NCBI GenBank assembly: GCA_963668655.2 | Contig: CAXXPQ010000004.1 | Coordinates: 930,001-994,000 of the forward strand | Length of the DNA stretch: 64,000 bases | DNA from: G963668655 sp963668655 | GTDB taxonomy: Bacteria > Myxococcota_A > SURF-8 | Reading direction: 5' to 3' | Shown here: positions 18,445 through 26,146 of the stretch, piece by piece | Numbering within the stretch: position 1 is the first letter of the stretch | Layout of the letters: the number at the start of each line of letters is the position of its first letter | The notes under the pieces: generated by a model | Databases searched by the model: none | Told to the model about the DNA's origin: nothing | What the model saw: only the letters and a program-made list of their open reading frames with translations | Program-made: the position numbers and the translations under genes

Positions 18445-19710
18445 ATGCATCGCAACACCAGAAGCCATCCCAAAAATACGTTCGGTCGGATTTCGGATGC
18501 TTTCCGGCCGTCTTCGCCGCCAGGCGCTTCTCGAAAGATTCCCGATATTCCTCGTCGTGTCGCCGACGAATCCAACCGAAAATCCTCTCGAAATCTCTCG
18601 GTCAGTATTTTTGATATGGCTTCTAATAAAATCAAAAGCCTGCGCCTCGCCGTGGCCGCGTGCTTCGTGTCGCTGACACTCCCCTGGGCCTGCACGTACA
18701 ATCCCCCACCGGATATCCAGGTTTCCAAGCCCGAACGGGGCGGAGCCATGGCCCCCGGAGACCGGATCCGGCTGGCCTTCACGGAGCCGGTGAAGGCGGA
18801 AACCGTGGTGATTTCACTCTGGTACAACTCCGGCCAGCTCTTCGACGTGGAGGGTGAACGGCTTCCGCCGTGCGAACAGGGAACGGAATCGGAGTGCGTG
18901 TTTCCGCTGTTCGGACCGTGCTCGGTGGGAGGCAATTGCGACGGCGCTTCCGTGAGCATGACCGAAGACGCGCGTATACTGGTGGTGGAACCGGAAGGAG
19001 ACCTGGCCATCGGCAATTATCTTCTGCGTATCGATCCCGGCGTAAAGGACAAAAGCGGAAATGCAACGGGGGTCTTTCTGGATCTGTTCTTCACCGTATC
19101 ACCATCCGGAGAAGCCGCCCCGACGAGTTTCGCATCCGGAACGTTCATCACGTGGCTGGACCTGAGCGAGCCCCTGGCCTATCCGCTGGAGGTGTACTGG
19201 ATCATGGACGTGGATTCGGAGACCGGCCTGGTGACCGGCGGGGGTTGCGACGCGGATGCCATCGATCCGAAGACAACGAAACACGACAACCGCGAAGCGG
19301 AAAACTGGTTCCCCTGGCCCTACACGTACGACGAAGGCTATCACATCGCCTTCAGCGGCCAGGCGAAAGACATCGAAACTGCGGATGACGCGGAGGAAAG
19401 TTATTTCTTCCAGTCCGATCCTTTCAATCTGTATGTAGGGCCTCCCGTGGAAGTGGAAGTGGCGAACGGAACCATCCAGATGACGGTCACTTACGACGAA
19501 AGTCTGGGGCGCGAGGTGGCCAACGGATACATCACCTCTCCCGAAACGTATATTCTGGGCAGCAGCCAGAGCGGAAAACCGGGTCAGGAAGCCTCCGGAA
19601 CCCTGTACGGCTACCGGCTCTCGGAAGAGGAAATCCAAGTGATTCTGGATGAATACCCGGTGGAATGGGAGAAATGCGCCTCCCCGGACGATCCGGGCCG
19701 CGCGCCGTGA
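18445..19710 (+). CDS. Ig-like (Big_5-type) lipoprotein, start uncertain
   Basis: The product carries an SbsA-type Ig-like domain (ERGGAMAPGDRIRLAFTEPV ... LLRIDPGVKDKSGN), usual in secreted adhesion or envelope proteins, then a region of unknown fold with few repeats. There is a conflict over the start. ATG 18445 has a near-perfect AGGAGG 7 bp upstream and gives 421 residues. The lipoprotein signal (lipobox LPWAC) begins only at ATG 18616, which has no clear ribosome site and would give 364 residues. The 57 residues between look non-globular and Arg/Ser-rich. It lies 10 bp after the barrel gene and is probably co-transcribed with it. Confidence 0.7.
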   Translation: MHRNTRSHPKNTFGRISDAFRPSSPPGASRKIPDIPRRVADESNRKSSRNLSVSIFDMASNKIKSLRLAVAACFVSLTLPWACTYNPPPDIQVSKPERGGAMAPGDRIRLAFTEPVKAETVVISLWYNSGQLFDVEGERLPPCEQGTESECVFPLFGPCSVGGNCDGASVSMTEDARILVVEPEGDLAIGNYLLRIDPGVKDKSGNATGVFLDLFFTVSPSGEAAPTSFASGTFITWLDLSEPLAYPLEVYWIMDVDSETGLVTGGGCDADAIDPKTTKHDNREAENWFPWPYTYDEGYHIAFSGQAKDIETADDAEESYFFQSDPFNLYVGPPVEVEVANGTIQMTVTYDESLGREVANGYITSPETYILGSSQSGKPGQEASGTLYGYRLSEEEIQVILDEYPVEWEKCASPDDPGRAP

Positions 19711-20256
19711 ACGTGAATTCCGGAATGTTGTCGTAAAAGGATTTCGTTCCGGATGTGTTCTTGCCGGACCGTCCGATAAATTTTCGTCGAGATAACATAA
19801 AAACGTATAGGACGCGGAACGTTCATGAGCGTGATCGCTTTGGAACGCTCGATTCATGAATACTTGATAGTTCATAACGAGGAACCAAGACCGTTTGTTT
19901 GGACGACCTCGCCGAAAGCCATCTTCAATAAATCAAACCGGTTTTGTAAACGGATCTCCAGCACAGGACAATAGCCGGGAGTTCTTCGCGTCCGTCGTTC
20001 CATCCGCGATCTTCCGAACATTCACATTCGAAAGTGCTCCGGCTCGAATCGTGAATATTAATATTTCCGGAAAGACGCATAAAACATTGACGCACCGCAA
20101 CGGATGAAATAGGCTGATTTGAATGGATTCGAAGCACTTCGAGAGCCCTTTACCGAAGTGCGATCCAGTATGGGAATGCTTGGAACTCCGCCGTCGATGG
20201 ACGCATGAAGCATGAATTCTTGCGAATTTCCGTTTGGAAGAAAGGAAAAGCGGCCG
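19711..20256 (+). other. Intergenic region before the nickel transporter operon
   Basis: No gene is seen in these 546 bases, which are more AT-rich than the flanks. They hold a 12-bp palindrome at 20054-20065. A weak promoter-like pair TTGTAA (19944) - 17 bp - GACAAT (19967) is present. I looked for a cobalamin or NiCo riboswitch and found no convincing core. Confidence 0.5.
20054..20065. promoter_or_regulatory. 12-bp AT palindrome, possible operator
   Basis: AATATTAATATT is a perfect palindrome about 190 bp before the nikK start. Position suggests a repressor site for the metal-uptake operon, but it does not match the NikR or Fur consensus and could be chance in AT-rich sequence. Confidence 0.3.
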
Positions 20257-21036
20257 ATGCCGATCTCCGCGAAAATCCGACGAACGATTCCATGGATCCT
20301 GCTGATACTGGCCCTGTCCCCATCCGTTCGGGCCCACTTTCAGATGATGATTCCCCAGGCGGCCATCGTGCCGCACGGCGGAGATAAAAGCGTCGCCTTC
20401 GATCTGCTTTTCGCCCATCCTTTCGACGGTGAAGTCCTGGACATGACCACTCCCATCCGGCTCGGCGTCCTGGCCAGGGGACAACGCCAGGATCTGCTGA
20501 AGGATATTCGGCCAAAATCCATCGGCGGACACCGGGCCTTCGAACTGACATACCGTTTCAAACGTCCCGGCGATCACGTTTTCTTCATGGAGTCCGCGCC
20601 GTATCTCGACGAAGGCGAACGTCTCTTTCATGTTTTCTACGCGAAAACGGTGGTCAACGCCTTTGAAATGGAGGGCGGGTGGGACGCCGAGGTGGGATTT
20701 CCGGCGGAAATCGTCCCCACCGTACGCCCCTACGGCCTCTGGACCGGCAATCTTTTTCAGGGAATCGTGAAGAAAGACGGAAAGCCCGCCGCTTTCGCGG
20801 AAGTGGAAATCGAATACCATAACCAGGGAAAAAAGGTGACGGAACCCCTTGCTCCTTTTTCCGTCCAGGTGGTAAAAACCGACGCAGCCGGACGATTCTC
20901 CTATGCCATGCCGCGAGCGGGTTGGTGGGGGTTCGTCGCCCGTTTCGATGAAAAACGGACCCTCGAACATGACGGAAAACAGTTGCCCGTACGCACGGGA
21001 GCCGTGATGTGGGTCCATGCCAAGGACATGAAATAG
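20257..21036 (+). CDS. nikK: NikK-like DUF4198 periplasmic component of a nickel/cobalt ECF transporter
   Basis: A 259-residue exported protein of the DUF4198 type, the extra component NikK found in some nickel ECF systems. The signal peptide ends SPSVRA, so the mature chain would start with His (HFQMMIPQ); a second His follows in VPHGGDKS. The fold is predicted all-beta, with SFQ-like strands and a carboxypeptidase-like KTDAAGRFSYAMPRAGWWGF near the C-terminus. It probably binds metal outside the membrane and delivers it to NikM. ATG 20257 is preferred to ATG 20212 because the signal peptide starts there and AAAGGA lies upstream. It stops 3 bp before nikM. Confidence 0.8.
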   Translation: MPISAKIRRTIPWILLILALSPSVRAHFQMMIPQAAIVPHGGDKSVAFDLLFAHPFDGEVLDMTTPIRLGVLARGQRQDLLKDIRPKSIGGHRAFELTYRFKRPGDHVFFMESAPYLDEGERLFHVFYAKTVVNAFEMEGGWDAEVGFPAEIVPTVRPYGLWTGNLFQGIVKKDGKPAAFAEVEIEYHNQGKKVTEPLAPFSVQVVKTDAAGRFSYAMPRAGWWGFVARFDEKRTLEHDGKQLPVRTGAVMWVHAKDMK

Positions 21037-21039
21037 ACC

Positions 21040-21657
21040 ATGCACATTTCGGAAGGCGTCTTGAGCGTTCCCGTTCTCGCCACCGGCGCGGCAACAGGCA
21101 TCGCCGGTCTGGCGCTGGGATTGAGACGCACCCTTCCGGAAGCCGTTCCGAAAACCGCCCTGCTGTCCAGCGTCTTCTTCATCGCCTCGCTGGTCCACGT
21201 CCCCGTGGGGCCGGTCAACATGCACCTGGTGCTGAACGGATTGCTTGGACTGATCCTGGGATGGGCCGCCGTTCCGGCCATTCTGGTGGCGCTTTTTCTC
21301 CAAGCCGTGCTGTTCCAGTTCGGCGGGTTGACCACGCTGGGCGTCAATCTGACGATCATGGCGGCTCCCGCCGTTCTCGTCCATTATCTGTTCCGACACC
21401 TGGCGTCCGGCAACCGCCCGCGCTTGACGGCCATCGGCGGATTTCTGGCCGGTTCCACGGCCATTCTTGCGGGTGGATGCCTGATGGCGCTTTCCTTGGC
21501 GGCTTCCGGCGAGCCTTTCTGGGCCACGGCGAAGCTGGCGCTGGCCGCCCATGCGCCCCTCATGCTGGTGGAGGGCGTCATCACGGCGGCGGCGGCGTTG
21601 TTTCTGCGGCGGGTCAAACCGGAATTATTATGCATGGAGCCTCCCGATGCGGCCTGA
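21040..21657 (+). CDS. nikM: Substrate-specific membrane component NikM/CbiM of the ECF transporter
   Basis: A 205-residue integral membrane protein that captures Ni2+ or Co2+. It opens MHISEGVLS, matching the conserved MHI..G start of CbiM/NikM in which the N-terminal amine and His2 coordinate the metal. A further conserved histidine motif is HVPVGPVNMHLVLNG (about 63-77), with GLxGLILGW following. About six hydrophobic segments are visible. It overlaps the next gene by 11 bp. Nickel rather than cobalt is favoured by the NikK/NikL partners instead of CbiN. Confidence 0.93.
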   Translation: MHISEGVLSVPVLATGAATGIAGLALGLRRTLPEAVPKTALLSSVFFIASLVHVPVGPVNMHLVLNGLLGLILGWAAVPAILVALFLQAVLFQFGGLTTLGVNLTIMAAPAVLVHYLFRHLASGNRPRLTAIGGFLAGSTAILAGGCLMALSLAASGEPFWATAKLALAAHAPLMLVEGVITAAAALFLRRVKPELLCMEPPDAA

Positions 21658-22279
21658 CAGCTTTCCTTTCATTCTTTCCGCGTTCTTCGCGCTTCTTGTC
21701 TTTTTCCAGACCGGCGAAGCCCGGGCGCACCGGATGCTGGTCTTCGCCCGGTTGGAGAACGGGCAGGTGATCGTGGAGGGAGCCTTTGCGAAAGGCGCGC
21801 CCTGCCGGAACTGCAAGGTCCGGGCAACGGATATGAAAGGAGAAACCGTTTTTTCCGGAAAAACCGACGACTCGGGTCAGTGCCGCTTTTCCTCCCCTTC
21901 CATTCCTCAAGATCTGGAAATCCGCCTGGACGCCGGATTGGGACACATGGCGAAAACGCGATTGACCGCGCGGGAACAGACGGATTCTCCACCGGGAACC
22001 TCGAAGGCAAAGCCCAAAAGCGGCGCACCGGGACACGCCACTGCTTCCGCCAACCCGGAAACACATGTTGAGGATGCGTTCCATCCCCTTTCCCGGAAGG
22101 AGATCGAAGAGTTTGTGGCGCGGGAGGTGGCGCGACGGTTTGAAGACATTGAAAAACGCCGGGAAACCTCCGATAAGGAGCGGCTTCAGATCCGGCCGGG
22201 GGAAATCGTGGGCGGTCTGGGCTTCATTTTCGGCCTGTTCGCCCTGGTCCTGGCCGCTCGCAAATCTTTCAAGGTCTAG
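21647..22279 (+). CDS. nikL: NikL-like accessory component of the ECF transporter
   Basis: A 210-residue protein with an N-terminal hydrophobic segment, an extracytoplasmic domain and a C-terminal transmembrane helix (GGLGFIFGLFALVLAA), the topology of NikL. If the first segment is cleaved at GEARA, the mature protein begins His-Arg-Met; it may instead stay as an anchor, as in CbiN. The domain has CRNCKVR and is followed by a His/Ser/Pro linker and a charged helix. ATG 21647 has GGAG 7 bp upstream, within the end of nikM. It should support metal loading of NikM. Confidence 0.8.
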   Translation: MRPDSFPFILSAFFALLVFFQTGEARAHRMLVFARLENGQVIVEGAFAKGAPCRNCKVRATDMKGETVFSGKTDDSGQCRFSSPSIPQDLEIRLDAGLGHMAKTRLTAREQTDSPPGTSKAKPKSGAPGHATASANPETHVEDAFHPLSRKEIEEFVAREVARRFEDIEKRRETSDKERLQIRPGEIVGGLGFIFGLFALVLAARKSFKV

Positions 22280-22283
22280 GCTC

Positions 22284-23024
22284 ATGGTATCGAACGCGTT
22301 CGTCGAGGGCGAAAGCCCGATCCATCGCCTGGACCCGCGAGTGAAGATTCTCGGCGCGGCGGGCCTGTCCGTTGTCCTGGCGTTGCGGAGAGAATGGCTT
22401 CCTCTGTATTTGGGGCTGGCCTTCGGAGGAGGCCTGACGCTTCTGGCGCGGCTTCCCTTCTTTTCCGTGCTGAAACGCCTACTGGCGGTGAACGGTTTTC
22501 TGCTGTTTTTATGGGCCACCCTGCCTTTCACCACGCCGGGCGCTCCCATTTTTCATCTGCCGCATCTTGTGGCGACGCGGGAGGGGCTGGATCTCGCCCT
22601 GGCCATCACGATCAAATCCAACGCCGTGGTTCTGGTATTGATGGCCTTGCTTTCCACGTCCAGCCTGACCGGGCTGGCCCACGCCCTGCATCATCTCCGT
22701 CTTCCGAGGACGCTGGTCCAGGTGTTCGCCATGTCCGTACGGTATCTCGACCTGTTGGGCGCGGAATACGCCCGGATGAACCGCGCCATGAAAGCGAGAG
22801 GATTCGTTCCGCGCTCCGGCACGCACACCTACCGGAGTTTCGCCTACGCCCTGGCCATGCTGCTGGTGCGCAGCGTAGAGCGGGCCGAAAGCGTCCATCG
22901 GGCCATGCTCTGCCGGGGCTTTACGGGAGATTTCTACGCCTACATCCATTTCTCCATGGCCGCCCGGGACTGGACCGCCCTGGCCGTTCTTTCCGGATTC
23001 TGCATTCTGCTGGCGGGGGCTTGA
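22284..23024 (+). CDS. nikQ: ECF transporter transmembrane component NikQ/CbiQ
   Basis: The 246-residue T component links the substrate protein to the ATPase. It has several hydrophobic helices and the family's cytoplasmic coupling motif AMKARGF (about 170-176), plus a second copy-like AMLCRGF (about 210-216); both carry the Ala-Arg/Cys-Arg-Gly signature that docks on the ATPase. It starts 4 bp after nikL and stops 1 bp before nikO, so it is certainly part of the operon. Confidence 0.92.
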   Translation: MVSNAFVEGESPIHRLDPRVKILGAAGLSVVLALRREWLPLYLGLAFGGGLTLLARLPFFSVLKRLLAVNGFLLFLWATLPFTTPGAPIFHLPHLVATREGLDLALAITIKSNAVVLVLMALLSTSSLTGLAHALHHLRLPRTLVQVFAMSVRYLDLLGAEYARMNRAMKARGFVPRSGTHTYRSFAYALAMLLVRSVERAESVHRAMLCRGFTGDFYAYIHFSMAARDWTALAVLSGFCILLAGA

Positions 23025-23025
23025 C

Positions 23026-23730
23026 ATGCATCAGACCGTCTTGAACATCGACACGGGCCCCGACCCGATTCTTCGTCTCCGCCGGCTGACCTTCGCCTAT
23101 CCGGGACGCCCCGAAACGTTCCGTAATCTGGAATTCACGTTCCGCCCGGGCGAACGCATCGGCCTATTCGGTCCCAACGGTTCCGGAAAAAGCTCGCTTT
23201 TCCAACTTGTCATGGGATTTCTACGGCCGACGGAAGGCAGCATCGAGGTTTTCGGCGGGACGCGCCGCAAGGATCGTGATTTCGAGGAAGTCCGCCGTCG
23301 CCTGGGCTTGCTGTTCCAGAACAGCGACGACCAGCTTTTTTCCCCCACCGTGGAGGAGGACGTGGCCTTCGGCCCGTTGAACCTGGGAAAGAACCGGAAG
23401 GAAGCGTCCGAGATCGTTGCCCGATGCCTGGAACAGGTGGGATTGACCGGGCAGGAGAAACGCATCACCCATCGCTTATCGGGTGGAGAAAAAAAGCGCG
23501 CGGCGCTGGCGTCGGTCCTGGCGATGCAGCCCGATGCCCTGCTGCTGGACGAACCCTTCGCGGGACTGGACGAAGCCTCTTCGCTTCGGATCGAAAAGCT
23601 TCTACTGGAATCGAAAACGCCTTTTCTATTGGTCGAACACGACCGCGAACGCCTGGAACGTCTCTGCGGAAAATGTTACGAACTCGACCGGGGACGACTT
23701 TTCCCTTGTGATCCGAACGCGCTCATCTGA
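23026..23730 (+). CDS. nikO: ECF transporter ATP-binding protein NikO/CbiO
   Basis: A 234-residue ABC ATPase that powers the metal transporter. Walker A is GPNGSGKSS (49-57), the Q-loop is LLFQNSDDQLF, the signature LSGGEKKR, Walker B ALLLDEPFAGLD, and the switch histidine lies in LLVEHDRERL. The QNSDDQLF stretch is typical of CbiO/EcfA proteins. It is the last gene of the operon and is followed by a hairpin that separates it from the convergent lipoprotein gene. Confidence 0.94.
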   Translation: MHQTVLNIDTGPDPILRLRRLTFAYPGRPETFRNLEFTFRPGERIGLFGPNGSGKSSLFQLVMGFLRPTEGSIEVFGGTRRKDRDFEEVRRRLGLLFQNSDDQLFSPTVEEDVAFGPLNLGKNRKEASEIVARCLEQVGLTGQEKRITHRLSGGEKKRAALASVLAMQPDALLLDEPFAGLDEASSLRIEKLLLESKTPFLLVEHDRERLERLCGKCYELDRGRLFPCDPNALI

Positions 23731-23792
23731 AAATGGCCGCGCCCGGACCCACGGCAAAGGCCGGAATCCGGGCGCAGGAGAAGGCAAAGAAG

Positions 23793-23818
23793 CCCCGATG
23801 CCCGAATGGGCATCGGGG
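23793..23818. terminator. Bidirectional hairpin terminator between convergent metal-uptake units
   Basis: Perfect 11-bp stem CCCCGATGCCC (23793-23803) / GGGCATCGGGG (23808-23818) with loop GAAT. On the minus strand it is followed by CTTCTTTGCCTT, so it mainly ends the lipoprotein gene; it can also stop nikO transcripts. Confidence 0.75.
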
Positions 23819-23838
23819 AGGCTCAGCGGCGCGTCGGG

Positions 23839-26001
23839 TCAATCGCAACCGCTGACACCCTCGGAGCAGTAAGTGCTCCACCACGGGTCGTAGGTCGCTG
23901 TGTTTTCCGCGTCGAGGCTCATGTTGATGATTCCATCGAAATTGTCCGTCTGCGGCCCGTAGCGAAAGTGAACGTGCTGCGGGCTGCTGTGGGGGGACCG
24001 GAAGACGGCATAATGGAAGTCCGCGCAGTCGCCTTCGTTGGCGCTGGTCTGCTCGAAGAGATCCCAGACGGAGTGCTTGTGTTGGGGCGTGTAATACGGA
24101 TCCGGCTCGGCTCCGACGTACTTGTAGTTACAATCCGCCCAGACGGTGGCGCCATCGGCGTGGGTGTAAAACACGAATCGAGAAATCTGCCCATCGGTAG
24201 AAAGCGGGGTGACGGGATCGCTCTGAAGAGCAGTCTCCAGGGACATTTTCGCGGGATTTCGGCTGTCCTGCATGGTGGAGTCCACCACGGAATCCATCTC
24301 GAAGATTCCGTTCACGTTGGTATAGTTGAATTCGAGCGAATCGGGCGTCTCCCCGCTGGAATCCACGTAATGGCTCCACCAGGGATCGTAACCGCTCTCG
24401 GCGTCATTGCTCATAGCGAGGAGAGCCTCGAAGCTCTTCGCCGCGTCCCCGTAGCGCATGTGCATGTGGAAACCGTCCGTATCGTTTCCGTGGGGCGACC
24501 GCAGGGCGAGGTGGGCATAGGCCGAGCAGTCGCCATCCTCGCCGACCAGCAGTTCGTACAGATCCCAGACGGAACTAAAATATCCCTGGGAGAAATAGAA
24601 CGGATCCGGCAAGGATCCAGCGTACTGATAGTGGCAGTTTTCCGCCGCGAAATCGCTCTCGCTCTCGTGGGTGGTGAAGGAAACCACCGTGTTGGAATAT
24701 TGCACGCCCTTCGCCAGCGACTGCATGACGACGCGTTTGGGATTCCGCGGGTCGTCCACCGAAACATCGCCTTCCGTTTCCGGAGTCAATTCGAAGATGC
24801 CATGCGCGGTCATAAAGCGACGCTCCGCTTCCTCGGCCACGTCTCCCGATTCCAGGGCCGTGCAGCCATCGGGGTGCTCCAGATCCTCGGGATCGGCGCT
24901 GCTGGAGCCTTTGTAGCCGATATCACAGCGGCAGATACTTTCGGTGTGGCCCGGGTGCTTCTGGCTCAAGGTTACGATGTGGCCGTGACCGTCGCAGACA
25001 TCTCCGGTTTCCGAAACGCAGTAGTAGGGATCCTTCGGATCGAGGGTGTAATCGTCGTTGCACTCGCAGAGTCCATCGACAAATTCTCCGTTGTCACCGC
25101 ACAGATCCACGCCGCCCGCGTGAAGGTTGCAATGCGCCTCGCCGTAATGTCCCAGCGTCACCAGGGCGGCGACGAAGGAGTAATACTTCTCCATGCCAGC
25201 CTTCAAATCGGCTTGGGTTACGTCCAGCACGCCGTCGGTCGCCAGCGCGGCGAAGGGACCGAAACCCACGGCGAGGTAATTGATGGTATTCTCATCGTCG
25301 GTATCCGCCGGGCCTTCCTCGTAGTCACCGAAGATGTGGTCGAAATGGAACGTGGCCTGGGCCTCGCCTTCCAGCGTTTCGTCCACGACGCCGATATTTT
25401 CCGGATGAGGTCCGCAACTGGTGAATTCCATTTCCTCCGTGAGCTTAATCGTGAAATCGACGCTCTCGTCCGTGTCGTTGTTCTTGGCCGTTCCGATCAT
25501 CACGATACTGTAACCCTCGGTGCCGTCCACGTAGCCTTCGCTTTCGCTCGTCGCTTTCGAGATGTTGAAGTTCATGTAATTGTAGTTGCCGATGTCCACG
25601 TTCTCCAGCTTTCCGAGTTCGATGGGGCCCGTTCCCTGGTGGCCGTCCACCTGGAACGTTCCGAGCAGCGCCTCGTTGGCGGCTCCCTCGGGGATCTCGG
25701 CATGGGGATGGCCGGCATGGGCGCGAGGTTCTTCCGGACGCAGTTTCGCTTCCGCTTCCTCACCTCTATCCGCCACCTGGAAAGCGGTGGGGCCATCGAT
25801 GTTGATATAGACGTGCTCGAAGTCGATACGCCAGTTGTCCTCCGATACGAAGCCTTCGCGTACAAAATCTTCCGCATTCAGCGTGAAGACGAGCGTCCCT
25901 TTCTGTCCGGAGTCATCATCGTCGCTATCATCCCCGCAGCCGGCCGCCAGACCGAACAGCAGCAATAGAACGAGAACCCAACATAGTTTCTTCACTTTCA
26001 T
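23839..26001 (-). CDS. His-rich surface lipoprotein with duplicated C-terminal domain
   Basis: A 720-residue lipoprotein (signal LLFGLAAGC, then an Asp run). Residues 35-290 form a beta-rich domain with HAGHPHAEIPEG. About 300-375 is Cys-rich and EGF-like (CGDNG...CECNDDY). The C-terminal half is a tandem repeat, about 400-542 and 563-708, each with GIFE..., DxRNP, C.Y.YxG..PDP(F/Y)Y, SVWDL(Y/F)E, EGDC or EDGDC, RSPH, a His-x-His strand (FHMHMRYGD / HVHFRYGP) and YDPWWS.Y. I do not recognise the family. The His and Cys content and its place behind a TonB receptor and facing a nickel transporter suggest surface metal capture (inference). AAAGGAGA precedes the ATG. Gap to the receptor gene is 145 bp. 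Confidence 0.8.
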   Translation of the reverse strand: MKVKKLCWVLVLLLLFGLAAGCGDDSDDDDSGQKGTLVFTLNAEDFVREGFVSEDNWRIDFEHVYINIDGPTAFQVADRGEEAEAKLRPEEPRAHAGHPHAEIPEGAANEALLGTFQVDGHQGTGPIELGKLENVDIGNYNYMNFNISKATSESEGYVDGTEGYSIVMIGTAKNNDTDESVDFTIKLTEEMEFTSCGPHPENIGVVDETLEGEAQATFHFDHIFGDYEEGPADTDDENTINYLAVGFGPFAALATDGVLDVTQADLKAGMEKYYSFVAALVTLGHYGEAHCNLHAGGVDLCGDNGEFVDGLCECNDDYTLDPKDPYYCVSETGDVCDGHGHIVTLSQKHPGHTESICRCDIGYKGSSSADPEDLEHPDGCTALESGDVAEEAERRFMTAHGIFELTPETEGDVSVDDPRNPKRVVMQSLAKGVQYSNTVVSFTTHESESDFAAENCHYQYAGSLPDPFYFSQGYFSSVWDLYELLVGEDGDCSAYAHLALRSPHGNDTDGFHMHMRYGDAAKSFEALLAMSNDAESGYDPWWSHYVDSSGETPDSLEFNYTNVNGIFEMDSVVDSTMQDSRNPAKMSLETALQSDPVTPLSTDGQISRFVFYTHADGATVWADCNYKYVGAEPDPYYTPQHKHSVWDLFEQTSANEGDCADFHYAVFRSPHSSPQHVHFRYGPQTDNFDGIINMSLDAENTATYDPWWSTYCSEGVSGCD

Positions 26002-26146
26002 CCGCTTCTCCTTTCATTGTGTCGTTGGAGCATGAGTATCCGATTTGCGATTTCTTCGCGCGTGTGAGCCGCCCGCGCTTGCCTCCGTCGAAATACCGAA
26101 TCCGGCGGCCATTCGACGCGCCGCCCTTGTCATTGGTTTCAAACGC

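Noticed and set aside
19711..20256. Possible cobalamin riboswitch before the nickel operon
   Set aside because: AATAGCCGGGAG near 19970 only loosely resembles the B12 box, and the conserved core GCCACTG is absent.
23806..25968. 720-codon + strand frame opposite the His-rich lipoprotein gene
   Set aside because: It mirrors the minus-strand gene almost exactly; only the minus strand gives a signal peptide, ribosome site and duplicated domain.
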